DNA of 64,000 nt from Cytobacillus praedii. GTDB lineage: Bacteria; Bacillota; Bacilli; Bacillales; Cytobacillaceae. Positions 54,223 to 62,496 of the stretch are shown here, piece after piece (position 1 is the first letter of the stretch; each line of letters begins with the position of its first letter). The stretch spans positions 1 to 64,000 of the forward strand of contig NZ_LMBX01000002.1 of the NCBI RefSeq assembly GCF_001439605.1. The letters are read 5' to 3'. The notes below the pieces were generated by a model. That model was not told the DNA's origin. It searched no databases and saw only the letters and a program-made list of their open reading frames with translations. Position numbers and translations under genes: made by a program.

Positions 54223-54250
54223 CAAAAAAAGATAAATTTTTTTTGTGATT

Positions 54251-55438
54251 CTAAAAATATTCATTAAAGACAGGAGGGCTGGTTGGAAGGGCCGACTTCC
54301 AGTTTTCCTCATCTTCTTTTCTTACCGGATGGTTCGTATAATGTAATGCCTCACTTACCGATAAATATCCTGTCATCATTGCGGATAATACAGTAATTGG
54401 CAAGGATAGAACACGCCGCCTTTCAATCAATCTATCTTTAACAATTTCTATCTCCCTATCTTTCGAGATGTGAAATAAACATTCATTCCAGGGGGCAAAA
54501 GGATCTTGAACCCTCAAATATAATGAATGCTCATAATGCTCCCATGCATACTTCTTAAGAAAAGCATATACATCAACAATCCTAATCATTACATCCTGCG
54601 TAATTTCTTTTTTAAATTGCGGCTGGACAAATTGAAAGCCAAAATGACTCGCAGCAGAAGTTGCCCCTTTAATGGCATGCACACTTGCCTGATGGGATGA
54701 TATAAAATTCCAAAGGGACTGCTCAGCCTGAATTCCATCCGTAACAAAGTCCCTAATAAAAAATGTTAAATCCTTTATTTCATAGCGAATATAACCAGCT
54801 ATAGAATCTCCTTTCGTATAATAAGCAAAATGGCTATCTGGCTCTCTTCTAGCAAGTCTCTGCCACCATGCAGCATCTCTCTGCATTCCTCCATTCGTCT
54901 TCAAGGCATGTTCATTATGAAATTGCTGGATCTTACTATAGCCTTCTTCATCCATCCATTCAAAGCTAAACCGTTTCATCCTATCTGACTGAATAGGAAA
55001 TTGCGGGAAGGATTCTTTCGGTATCGTATAATGCAGTTTATCAAAAAATAGCTCCCAGCCAAAATGACGGTAAAACGAGACAGAAAAGGGGGCTAAGACA
55101 GATATAGCTTGATTATTTTTCCGCATTTCAGCTAACGATCTGACAATTAACTTCTTCATTATCCCTTCATTCCTATATTCTGGATAGGTTGCTACGAATC
55201 CCATCCCGCCCATTTTAAAATTGACTCCATGCACCGTGATATTTAATGGCAATATTAGGAGCTTTCCTATCAAATTCTCCTTATCATATGCACCTAGAAC
55301 CGTACTATGCCGAACCCAATATTGAAAATCATCACGGCGTGCCCCCTTATATTTAGTAGGGAAGCAATAATCTCTTAATTGATGTGCCTGTTCTTCATCT
55401 TCTTGTGATACAAGCTTAATTTCTATTTCACTATTCAA
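54251..55438 (-). CDS. Eis-like GNAT N-acetyltransferase
   Basis: The protein of about 395 residues has an N-terminal GNAT domain (acetyl-CoA loop around GMGFVATYPEYRNEGIMKKL), a second GNAT-like region and a C-terminal sterol-carrier-like tail, as in Eis proteins. TTG 55438 has AAAGGGGC at good spacing; ATG 55474 overlaps the stop of the HPr gene by 7 bp and would couple translation. Location inside an amino-sugar operon suggests it may acetylate an amino sugar or aminoglycan fragment. The true acceptor is unknown. Confidence 0.82.
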   Translation of the reverse strand: MNSEIEIKLVSQEDEEQAHQLRDYCFPTKYKGARRDDFQYWVRHSTVLGAYDKENLIGKLLILPLNITVHGVNFKMGGMGFVATYPEYRNEGIMKKLIVRSLAEMRKNNQAISVLAPFSVSFYRHFGWELFFDKLHYTIPKESFPQFPIQSDRMKRFSFEWMDEEGYSKIQQFHNEHALKTNGGMQRDAAWWQRLARREPDSHFAYYTKGDSIAGYIRYEIKDLTFFIRDFVTDGIQAEQSLWNFISSHQASVHAIKGATSAASHFGFQFVQPQFKKEITQDVMIRIVDVYAFLKKYAWEHYEHSLYLRVQDPFAPWNECLFHISKDREIEIVKDRLIERRRVLSLPITVLSAMMTGYLSVSEALHYTNHPVRKEDEENWKSALPTSPPVFNEYF

Positions 55439-55467
55439 CCCATTTGCCCCTTTCGAAGCTGGAAACT

Positions 55468-55737
55468 CTAGCATTCCTCACCAATTCCTTCTGTGGTTAT
55501 AACTTCTGTCACCCTGTTTATAGCTGCCCCCTCATCTTCCCCTTTAGCAGATATTGTGACAAGCGCTCCTGGAGAAATTCCTTGTGCCATCACACCCATG
55601 ATTGATTTTAAGTTTACAGTTGTTTCATTATGAGTGAGCTGGACATCTGATAAAAAGGATGAGGCTGCCGTCACTAACAAGGTACAGGGTCTAGCATGAA
55701 GACCTTCCTGTGTCGTAATTTTAAATCTCTTTTCCAT
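55468..55737 (-). CDS. HPr-family phosphocarrier, operon-linked paralogue
   Basis: The 89-residue HPr-like protein has GLHARP with the phosphorylatable H14 and VNLKSIMGVMAQG with S45, equivalent to His15 and Ser46 of B. subtilis HPr. It can therefore act in PTS transfer and be a target of HPr kinase, unlike Crh, which lacks the His. No ptsI is next to it, so this is probably a second HPr dedicated to the amino-sugar PTS. It lies between the SIS and GNAT genes. Confidence 0.9.
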   Translation of the reverse strand: MEKRFKITTQEGLHARPCTLLVTAASSFLSDVQLTHNETTVNLKSIMGVMAQGISPGALVTISAKGEDEGAAINRVTEVITTEGIGEEC

Positions 55738-55759
55738 GTAAAAACCTCCTTTTTAATCA

Positions 55760-56473
55760 TTATTCAAAATCAATGCGGTCTTTGTACTGATCAATGAGTG
55801 AAAGATTAGCCGATTGATTAGCTGATAGGTTTGCACTCTGAAAAACTGGCAATCTATCCATATCAAGAGACTCGATAACTTGGCTAAATAATGCATGCAA
55901 GATAGCAGACCCGATTACAGTAGATGCCGGCCCATACTGTACACCTTGAAGGCTTAGTATTCCATCACCAACTGGAATATGTGTGTTTAATACGAGGTCA
56001 ACGACTTCTTCTAAACGGTATCCGCTTTCATGTCGTGTTAGCTGCTCCATGTATTCTAATGATTGAAGGGATATAACTGTAATCCCAGCTTCTTTCCCTA
56101 ATAGGGCAACATCGATTGGAACAGGATTACATCCTGAGGTTGATATTACAATAAGAACATCCTTGTTCTTAAATTCAAAGGTCTCCAGATGATTTTTTAT
56201 AAAAGCCGGATCCTTTTCATTTTTTGAAGATGTTAACGCACCATAATGAAGCATTAATGGTTCAATAGTGATTGGACGTATAGGAACTAGCCCGCCTGCT
56301 CGATAATAAGTATCCTGAGCCAATAGATGGGAATGGCCGCATCCAAATAATTGGAGAATTCCCCCGTTTTGAAAGCACTCTGCAATTATTTTTGAAGCGT
56401 TTTCAATTTGTCTTTGTTCCTGCTCGCTGACTATACTCAAGAGGCGCTGAATCTCTGTGAAATACGACTTCAT
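55760..56473 (-). CDS. SIS-domain phosphosugar-binding protein (UPF0309-like)
   Basis: The 237-residue protein has one SIS fold. It has a first sugar-binding loop GCGHSHLLAQDTYYRAGG (about 45-62), STSGCNPVPIDVA with the Ser/Thr cluster that binds the phosphate (about 110-122), and a C-terminal repeat SANLSANQSANLS. It resembles UPF0309 proteins, which are related to MurQ and GmhA. In this operon it may isomerise or cleave a phosphorylated amino sugar. I chose ATG 56473 after GAGGTG, 5 bp downstream of nagR. Confidence 0.85.
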   Translation of the reverse strand: MKSYFTEIQRLLSIVSEQEQRQIENASKIIAECFQNGGILQLFGCGHSHLLAQDTYYRAGGLVPIRPITIEPLMLHYGALTSSKNEKDPAFIKNHLETFEFKNKDVLIVISTSGCNPVPIDVALLGKEAGITVISLQSLEYMEQLTRHESGYRLEEVVDLVLNTHIPVGDGILSLQGVQYGPASTVIGSAILHALFSQVIESLDMDRLPVFQSANLSANQSANLSLIDQYKDRIDFE

Positions 56474-56478
56474 ACCCT

Positions 56479-57219
56479 TCACCTCTTAATTTCACTAATA
56501 AATTTATATCGATCAGCACGATACGTACTGCGTACCAATTCGAATGGAACACCATCCGTTAGAAAACTAGTTCTTTTAATAATGAGCACGGCTTGCGAAG
56601 TACTAATTTGTAAATATTTGCTGTCTTCCTTTGAAACAATTGCTGCCTCCATTTGCTGTATTGCATTGCCAATTTTTTGGTGCGATCTTGCCTCAATTAA
56701 CGCATAGAGAGATCCCATTATTTTCTTTTCATCCAGTTCAGGAAAAATTTTCACTGGAATATATGTCCTTTCAATAGCCATCGGCTTTAGATCCGCATTG
56801 CGTATACGAATAACATGAAAAACATACTCATCCTCTTCTAGCTGCAGCTCTCTTCCTATATCAAACGGAGGAATGATTTTCTCAAAATTGATTAATTTAC
56901 TGCTCGGTTCCATTCCTCTTGCTCTCATATCCTCTGTAAAACTAGTTAACCCATTTAAAGGCTGCTCCAGCTTCGGATTGGCAACATAAGTGCCTCTTCC
57001 CTTTTCCCGATATAAAAGTCCATTGTTCACAAGATTTGTTATGGATTGTCTTACCGTCATGCGGCTCACATTTAACTGTTCAGATAACTCTCGCTCAGAA
57101 GGGATATTTTCACCAATCTTAAATTCTTCTAGATAAATGCGCTGCTTAAGCAACTCCTCAATTTGGAGGTAGATGGGCACACGAGATTCTTTATCTATCA
57201 AGTCTTTCATTCCTTTCAT
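56479..57219 (-). CDS. nagR: NagR/YvoA-type GntR repressor
   Basis: The 246-residue HutC/GntR protein has an N-terminal winged helix (about 15-80: GENIPSERELSEQLNVSRMTVRQSITNLVNNG) and a UTRA effector domain (about 100-240) that in B. subtilis NagR binds GlcN-6-P or GlcNAc-6-P. It lies 8 bp after nagA. The operator palindrome before nagA and relatives before the PTS genes match the known TGGTATAGAC-type NagR sites, so it probably controls the whole cluster. Confidence 0.92.
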   Translation of the reverse strand: MKGMKDLIDKESRVPIYLQIEELLKQRIYLEEFKIGENIPSERELSEQLNVSRMTVRQSITNLVNNGLLYREKGRGTYVANPKLEQPLNGLTSFTEDMRARGMEPSSKLINFEKIIPPFDIGRELQLEEDEYVFHVIRIRNADLKPMAIERTYIPVKIFPELDEKKIMGSLYALIEARSHQKIGNAIQQMEAAIVSKEDSKYLQISTSQAVLIIKRTSFLTDGVPFELVRSTYRADRYKFISEIKR

Positions 57220-57227
57220 TGCACTTC

Positions 57228-58388
57228 CTATTCATTGTCAAAAACAATGCTGCCCCTGCAGATTGTCTTTTGTACATGTAACGACTGATCCAAGATAACA
57301 ATGTCAGCATCAAAGCCTTCCGCAATATAGCCTTTGTTTCGAAGCTGCAGCTGTTTAGCAGCGTTAGCAGATGTCATAGAGACAAGTTCCTGTAATGAAC
57401 AATTTGTAGTCTTTTTGAAGTTGCGGACTGCTTGATCCATCGTGAGAACGCTCCCTGCTAACGCGCCGATTGAGAGATGCGCCCCATTTTCTGTGACAGA
57501 GACCGTTTGTCCTCCCAAATCATAGTCGCCATATGGGAGTCCTTTTGCCCGCATAGCATCTGTGATCAGGATGATGCCTGAAGCTCCTTTCAGTCGAAAA
57601 GCGAGATTTAAGGCATCTGCATGACTGTGCAAAAAGTCAGCAATCACCTCCGTCTTTACACGTTCTTCCAGCAGTGCCGCCCCAACTACGCCTGGTTCAC
57701 GGTGATGGAAAGGGCGCATTCCATTAAATAAATGCGTTGCTTGCTTTGCTCCCAATCCAACTGCCCTTTCCACTTCTTCTGCAGTTGCATCTGAGTGGCC
57801 GATTGAAACAAGAAGCCCCATCTTACAGCATGCTTCTACAAATTCCAATCCATTCCGAACCTCTGGTGCAATCGTTACCTGCTTAATCCGATAGCCGCTT
57901 AGCTCTTGCCATCTATTAAACTGTTCAATTGATGGCTCAATAATATGCTCCATGGGCTGGGCACCGGCCCATCTTCTTGATATAAAAGGACCTTCAACAT
58001 GGATGCCTAGCAGCTCAGCTTCATCCGGATTACTCTTATAATGACTGATATTTTCTAACGCAGCCTCAATGACAGGGATCGATTGTGTCATCGTCGTTGC
58101 TAAAAAGCCAGTCGTTCCTTCCTTGACTAAAGAACGTGCCATGCCACGAAGTGACACTACTGTCGCATCCATCGTGTCATATCCTTCAGACCCATGAATA
58201 TGCATATCGATAAACCCCGGAAATACTATCCACCCTTTTGAGGAACCATCCAGAAATTCATTTGCATCAACGTGAATGTCCTTACCTATTTTTTCAATCT
58301 TGCCATCCTTAAGAAAAATACTGCCAACAAATTCTGTTTGATCATAGTTTACAATTGTGACATTCGAAATGAGAATCTTTCTTTCCAT
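57228..58388 (-). CDS. nagA: NagA, N-acetylglucosamine-6-phosphate deacetylase
   Basis: The 386-residue amidohydrolase removes acetate from GlcNAc-6-P. Its metal and catalytic residues lie in GFIDMHIHG, GIHVEGPF (metal Glu), IGHSDAT, THLFNGMRP and LITDAMRAKG (catalytic Asp). ATG 58388 follows AGGAGC. It is the first gene of the operon nagA-nagR-SIS-HPr-GNAT and is preceded by a NagR palindrome. Confidence 0.95.
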   Translation of the reverse strand: MERKILISNVTIVNYDQTEFVGSIFLKDGKIEKIGKDIHVDANEFLDGSSKGWIVFPGFIDMHIHGSEGYDTMDATVVSLRGMARSLVKEGTTGFLATTMTQSIPVIEAALENISHYKSNPDEAELLGIHVEGPFISRRWAGAQPMEHIIEPSIEQFNRWQELSGYRIKQVTIAPEVRNGLEFVEACCKMGLLVSIGHSDATAEEVERAVGLGAKQATHLFNGMRPFHHREPGVVGAALLEERVKTEVIADFLHSHADALNLAFRLKGASGIILITDAMRAKGLPYGDYDLGGQTVSVTENGAHLSIGALAGSVLTMDQAVRNFKKTTNCSLQELVSMTSANAAKQLQLRNKGYIAEGFDADIVILDQSLHVQKTICRGSIVFDNE

Positions 58389-58467
58389 TTAAACAGCTCC
58401 TAAAAAGGCTAAAATAGAAAAAGATATTCTTTAGCCTTCGATGTCTTAACCTTCCTTAATTTCAATT

Positions 58468-58493
58468 AATTGGTATAGTTGTCTATACCAATT
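58468..58493. promoter_or_regulatory. NagR operator before nagA
   Basis: An 11 bp perfect inverted repeat (AATTGGTATAG at 58468-58478 and CTATACCAATT at 58483-58493) has the spacer TTGT. It directly follows a minus-strand -10 TATAAT (58491-58496). The half-site agrees with known B. subtilis NagR/YvoA sites. Confidence 0.82.
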
Positions 58494-58631
58494 ATAGAGT
58501 ACATTTATAAAAAAGAAAAGTCTAAATTTTTAATCTTTTTTATCTTTTTTTTTTGAAAGTGTATATTGGATTGGGTGTTAATGGTTATAATGAGGTTGTA
58601 TTATACTGATTATTTTAGAGGAGTGGTGAAA

Positions 58632-59060
58632 TTGGCAGTAGAAGTTTACTTGACTTTTAATGGAAATTGCCGTGAAGCAGTAGAATATTACGCTGAGGTT
58701 TTCGGGACAGAGAAACCGCAGATTATGGCCTTTGGCGATTCAAAGCCAAACCCAGAATATCCGCTTCCAGAGGAAGCAAAAGATTTAGTCATGCATGCAC
58801 GCTTAACGATCAGCGGGAGCACGGTTATGTTCTCCGACACGTTTCCTGGATCGCCTTTCACCCAGGGAAATAACATTACCCTTGCCATTGTCAGCAAGGA
58901 CATCAATGAAATTAAATCGGTATTTAATAAATTGAAAGAAGGCGGGACTATCGGCATGGAGCTCCAAGAAACATTTTGGAGCAAATGCTATGGTCAATTA
59001 ACTGATAAATTTGGCATTGGATGGCAATTAAGCCATGACAGTGGAGAAACTGGCATGTAA
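58632..59060 (+). CDS. VOC-family (PhnB/glyoxalase-like) protein
   Basis: The 142-residue protein has two beta-alpha-beta-beta-beta modules of the PhnB-like VOC type (LTFNGNCREAVEYYAEVFG, MHARLTISGSTVMFSDTFPG, DKFGIGWQLSHD). Proteins of this subgroup lack clear metal ligands and have unknown substrates. The start is TTG 58632 with GAGGAG 8 bp upstream; earlier ATGs in the frame are not family-like. Confidence 0.88.
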   Translation: MAVEVYLTFNGNCREAVEYYAEVFGTEKPQIMAFGDSKPNPEYPLPEEAKDLVMHARLTISGSTVMFSDTFPGSPFTQGNNITLAIVSKDINEIKSVFNKLKEGGTIGMELQETFWSKCYGQLTDKFGIGWQLSHDSGETGM

Positions 59061-59065
59061 TCTTA

Positions 59066-59214
59066 GAAAAGCGCAAGCGCCTTGACCATCGCCGTACAAA
59101 CTGGAAGGACCGCGACTGAGATAAAGGAAACACGTTGAGCGGGAGCGAACCGATGTTGACTTATCGTAGGGAGGGGGCCTGAAGTTTGTTAGGCGATAGG
59201 CGCTGGAGCTAGAC
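59066..59214 (+). repeat. Interspersed repeat, copy 1
   Basis: The element of about 149 bp begins GAAAAGCGCAAGCGCCTTGA and ends GGCGCTGGAGCTAGAC. It contains ATAAAGGAAACACGTTGAGC and GAACCGATGTTGAC and starts 5 bp after the VOC stop. The terminal motifs GCGCAAGCGCC and GGCGCTG can pair. It is non-coding. Confidence 0.85.
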
Positions 59215-59219
59215 ATATC

Positions 59220-59370
59220 GAAAAACGCAAGCGCCTCAGTCATCGACGTACAAACCGGAAGGACCGGTTCTTTCGGTAAAGGAAACACGTTAAGCAATAG
59301 CGAACCGATGTTGACGCAATCGTTGCGGAGGGGACCTGAAGTTTGATAGGCGATAGGCGCTGAAGCTAGT
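59220..59370 (+). repeat. Interspersed repeat, copy 2 in tandem
   Basis: This copy begins GAAAAACGCAAGCGCCTCAG and ends GGCGCTGAAGCTAG, five bases after copy 1. The internal stretches GGAAACACGTTAAGCAATAGC and CGAACCGATGTTGACG align with copy 1, while the part around ACCGGTTC differs. A diverged third copy lies at 43530-43694. Confidence 0.85.
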
Positions 59371-59408
59371 CAACTCTCTAACCCTAAAGGGTATACTTTC
59401 TGATATAG

Positions 59409-59456
59409 AAAAAAGGAAATAGTACCTCTCTCATAGAGATTCTATTTCCTTTTTTA
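59409..59456. terminator. Bidirectional terminator after the repeats
   Basis: A long stem (AAAAAAGGAAATAG with CTATTTCCTTTTTT, inner CTCTC/GAGA) lies just before the end of the small membrane-protein gene. Confidence 0.85.
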
Positions 59457-59460
59457 TTTC

Positions 59461-59742
59461 TTATACATTTTTGTTCAACCTACTATTTGGATTTTTCACC
59501 TGAAGCAATCCCTTTATAGATGGCCATATGCCAATAAGTAAGAATAGGAGTCCGGCAAAAAGAGAGAGCATAATCCAAAATGTCATGCCAAAACCAATTA
59601 GATCGTAAGCTCCTTCATAATAAGTTACATCTGGCGTATTGATATAAGCAGACATTAGTGCAGCGGTTATATGTTTTGCTGCGTACAAAAAAGCAGCAAT
59701 TGCGATAAAAAAGCAGCCAAGAGCAGCCATCCCCTTTTTCAC
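59461..59742 (-). CDS. Small two-to-three-helix membrane protein
   Basis: The 93-residue protein starts at a GTG preceded by GAGGTGA. Hydrophobic segments span about residues 5-25 and 48-72, with a short acidic loop (NTPDVTYYEGAYD) between them. I do not recognise the family. It stands alone between the repeats and the MFS gene. Confidence 0.65.
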   Translation of the reverse strand: MKKGMAALGCFFIAIAAFLYAAKHITAALMSAYINTPDVTYYEGAYDLIGFGMTFWIMLSLFAGLLFLLIGIWPSIKGLLQVKNPNSRLNKNV

Positions 59743-59843
59743 CTGAATTCACCTCGCCTAACATTTCCATTTTCAAATGTACTGTTATTATACAGGAAAG
59801 AAAAAGATAAAAGTGAATTCTTCAAGCTTTTAGTGCTTTTTCC

Positions 59844-61139
59844 TTATACAGCTTCTACTTTACGCTTTGGCTCTTCCCTTTTGAGCTCTGGATACACCCT
59901 TCTTATCACTGCTGGTCTAGCGAGCCAAAGGACCACTCCGATAAGAAGAGCAGCTGATATGATTAATATCCATTGAGCTGGCAGCACATCGTATAAGAAA
60001 CCATACAAAACCATTCCCAATGGCATGAGAGCCATTGCCATCGTTTCAAATAAAGAAAAAACACGTCCTTTATAATCATCATCTATTTGTTTTTGCATCA
60101 TTACTTGCAATGGAGTATTAACAAGAATAATGATTGTACCGAAACTGAACATCAGCACCACATAATAAGCAAAAATCGGAATATCAGATAGTGAAATCAT
60201 TAGTGGAATAGAAATACCTGACAAAATGGCTCCCATTCCTAAAATCCCCCTTTTTGAGACAAGAAGTGGAAATTTCACTTCTTTCCTTACTGAAAAATAG
60301 AGTGACATGAGGAGCATTCCTACTGCAAATGCACCTTGTGTAAGCCCAAAATGCTGTGAAGTCATTTTTAACTTTTCAATTAGAATATAGGAATAGCCAA
60401 CCTCAAATGCACCTAAAAGGAAATTAACAAGAAGTGCAATCCAGATGACGATGATTAGTAATGGCTGCAATTTCAAATAATTGAATCCAGCTTTCATGCT
60501 TTGCCACATCGGCTCTTTCTTCTCCCCTTCGACTTTTCCTTTCCTTTTTGCGAACAGTTTGAAGTTCATTGTTGATTCAAGAACGATAGCTATACTAGAG
60601 GCAATCATATAGATAATGAGGAATACCGGCATTGAAACAGCACCGAATAAAAGTCCCCCTACCGCTGGGCTGCCTATTGAGGCAAAAGAAATAGACATTT
60701 GGTTTAAGGACATGGCTTTCTGTATTCTTGCTTCATCTACAAGTCCTGTAATGGATGAGGAAAAAGTAACACCGGAAAAAGTCGATGTAATGGATAATAT
60801 ACATGTAGTTATATAAATGGCAGCAAGAGACAGACCTGAATATAAGCTCACAATCAGGAGTCCTCCAATTGCAATCGTTGTTGCAATCTGTGAGCAAATG
60901 ATAATTGCCTTTCGAGAATAATTATCTGCCACATACCCGACAAATGGTGCGGCGATTGTTCGAGGCAGCAAGCTGCAAATAAGGTTTGCGGCAAAGTTCG
61001 TCGCAGATCCAGTCATTTGCAGAATATAAAAACTAATTGCAAATGAATACACATTCGCCCCGAACGTTGAAATCAGTTTACTAATCGTAAATGTCCATAA
61101 ATGATAGGTTGCCTTTTTTAGTTTCAGTGCATCTTCCAC
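59844..61139 (-). CDS. MFS transporter (MefA/enterobactin-exporter-like)
   Basis: The 431-residue carrier has twelve hydrophobic segments, with ISKLISTFGANVYSFAISFYIL and GYVADNYSRKA of the MFS_3-like exporter group, and a basic C-terminus. It starts at GTG 61139 behind GGAAGGTG. Its promoter region is shared with the divergent HTH-TPR gene and contains two palindromes, implying control by that regulator. The substrate is unknown. Confidence 0.88.
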   Translation of the reverse strand: MEDALKLKKATYHLWTFTISKLISTFGANVYSFAISFYILQMTGSATNFAANLICSLLPRTIAAPFVGYVADNYSRKAIIICSQIATTIAIGGLLIVSLYSGLSLAAIYITTCILSITSTFSGVTFSSSITGLVDEARIQKAMSLNQMSISFASIGSPAVGGLLFGAVSMPVFLIIYMIASSIAIVLESTMNFKLFAKRKGKVEGEKKEPMWQSMKAGFNYLKLQPLLIIVIWIALLVNFLLGAFEVGYSYILIEKLKMTSQHFGLTQGAFAVGMLLMSLYFSVRKEVKFPLLVSKRGILGMGAILSGISIPLMISLSDIPIFAYYVVLMFSFGTIIILVNTPLQVMMQKQIDDDYKGRVFSLFETMAMALMPLGMVLYGFLYDVLPAQWILIISAALLIGVVLWLARPAVIRRVYPELKREEPKRKVEAV

Positions 61140-61159
61140 AATAACACACCTTCCAAAAT

Positions 61160-61176
61160 GTTTAATTTAATTAAAC
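61160..61176. promoter_or_regulatory. Palindromic operator 1 of the MFS/HTH-TPR pair
   Basis: GTTTAATTTAATTAAAC is a perfect 8+1+8 palindrome, 21 bp upstream of the MFS start codon. Confidence 0.65.
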
Positions 61177-61213
61177 AAATCATAACATCCCCCCTCTTCC
61201 TTTTCAATAAAAA

Positions 61214-61230
61214 GTTTAATATAATTAAAC
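61214..61230. promoter_or_regulatory. Palindromic operator 2 of the MFS/HTH-TPR pair
   Basis: GTTTAATATAATTAAAC (7+3+7) differs from operator 1 at one base. It lies 31 bp upstream of the HTH-TPR start, with its centre 54 bp from that of operator 1. Confidence 0.65.
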
Positions 61231-61260
61231 TAACTTTCAAAACAGGAGTGTATTTAAACC

Positions 61261-62496
61261 ATGTTAGGTGAACGCATACGTAAATTACGAAAACAAAAGA
61301 AAATGACATTAGAAGCGTTAGCAGGTGACGCACTCACAAAAGGCATGCTAAGTCTCATTGAGAATAATAAGGCAAATCCATCTATGGATAGCCTATCCTA
61401 TATCGCACAGCAATTAGGTGTGGAGGTAACTGACTTATTAGAGGAAGTCAGTTCGCAGGAATTGCGGGAGATTCTTGAACAGGCTGAAAAGATTTATAAT
61501 CAAGATTTTGAAGAAGTGAATGATCAATATAAGCAGCTCATTGCCCTCATTGAGCCTTATTCAAGCAGACTTGCCAACGGATACGAATCAGCACGCTTAT
61601 TAGATATTTACAGCCGCTCACTTTACTATGAAAAAAGGGATGGATGGCAGGAATTATTAGAAAAAGCTGCACAAATCTATGATCAGATGAACCTCACTTC
61701 ACGAAGGGCATCACTTGGTGTTTTTCGTTCGGTTGAGAAATTCTTTGCACATGACTATACCGAATCATTACACATCCATTTAAGTGAACGCCGTAAAATT
61801 GAAACTACTCATGCTTATATTGATCCAATGACGAGGTTGTTGTTAGATTATCATGAAGCAGCATTATTCTTTGCAATCGGTGACACAGAATCTGCCACAC
61901 GGGTGATGGATGAAGCAATAACCTTTTCAAAAGAGAATCGAATATTTTACTTAATTGATGATTTATACCGGCTTGCTGCTGGATATGCAATGATGTCGAA
62001 AAACGTTGAAGAGAGAGAATATTACATTCGGAAGCTGAATCAATATGAAGAATTTACTGATGACAACAATTCAAAATGGTTTGTCGATCTCATACATATT
62101 GAATCACTTCTTACCGAACAGCATGAATATGCTAAAGCGATTAATATTATTGATACAGCACTTGCAAACGAGAAAAAACCAGATTACTATCAGCCATATT
62201 TCTTAGTTGAAAAAGGACGAGCATTATTTGGACTTGGTCATTTTTCCGAGGCCCTTCATTGTTTCAAGGAGATCAAGATCCCTTCTAATATTCATCACCC
62301 GTTTGATTTATCCATTTTTTATATTGCCGACGTTTTTATTGCTCTTTGCCATTTAGAACAGAACAATTTGAATGCTGCTATTCAATCTGCAGAAAAGGCA
62401 ATGGAAAATTACAACCCGCTGCCAAATACATTGTATAAAGAATTCTGCATTAGTACCTATCAAAATATAAAAGTAAAAAAACAAGCAGAAGAGTAA
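61261..62496 (+). CDS. XRE-TPR transcriptional regulator (RRNPP-like architecture)
   Basis: The 411-residue protein has an N-terminal Cro/CI HTH (about 1-62: LGERIRKLRKQKKMTLEALAG and LSLIENNKANPSMDSLSYIAQQLG) and about 340 residues of helical, TPR-like repeats (for example YQPYFLVEKGRALFGLGHFSEALHCF). This layout is shared with peptide- or ligand-responsive RRNPP regulators. No small secreted peptide ORF is visible next to it. It is divergent from the MFS gene and probably binds the twin palindromes. ATG 61261 follows AGGAGTG at a rather long 12 bp. Confidence 0.85.
   Translation: MLGERIRKLRKQKKMTLEALAGDALTKGMLSLIENNKANPSMDSLSYIAQQLGVEVTDLLEEVSSQELREILEQAEKIYNQDFEEVNDQYKQLIALIEPYSSRLANGYESARLLDIYSRSLYYEKRDGWQELLEKAAQIYDQMNLTSRRASLGVFRSVEKFFAHDYTESLHIHLSERRKIETTHAYIDPMTRLLLDYHEAALFFAIGDTESATRVMDEAITFSKENRIFYLIDDLYRLAAGYAMMSKNVEEREYYIRKLNQYEEFTDDNNSKWFVDLIHIESLLTEQHEYAKAINIIDTALANEKKPDYYQPYFLVEKGRALFGLGHFSEALHCFKEIKIPSNIHHPFDLSIFYIADVFIALCHLEQNNLNAAIQSAEKAMENYNPLPNTLYKEFCISTYQNIKVKKQAEE

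Noticed and set aside
54224-54250. Terminator after the GNAT gene
   Set aside because: The CACAAAAAAA/TTTTTTTGTG stem is almost pure A-T and too weak to call.
61261-62496. Rap-Phr type quorum-sensing pair
   Set aside because: The protein has a DNA-binding HTH unlike Rap, and no small secreted peptide gene follows; the next gene is on the opposite strand.
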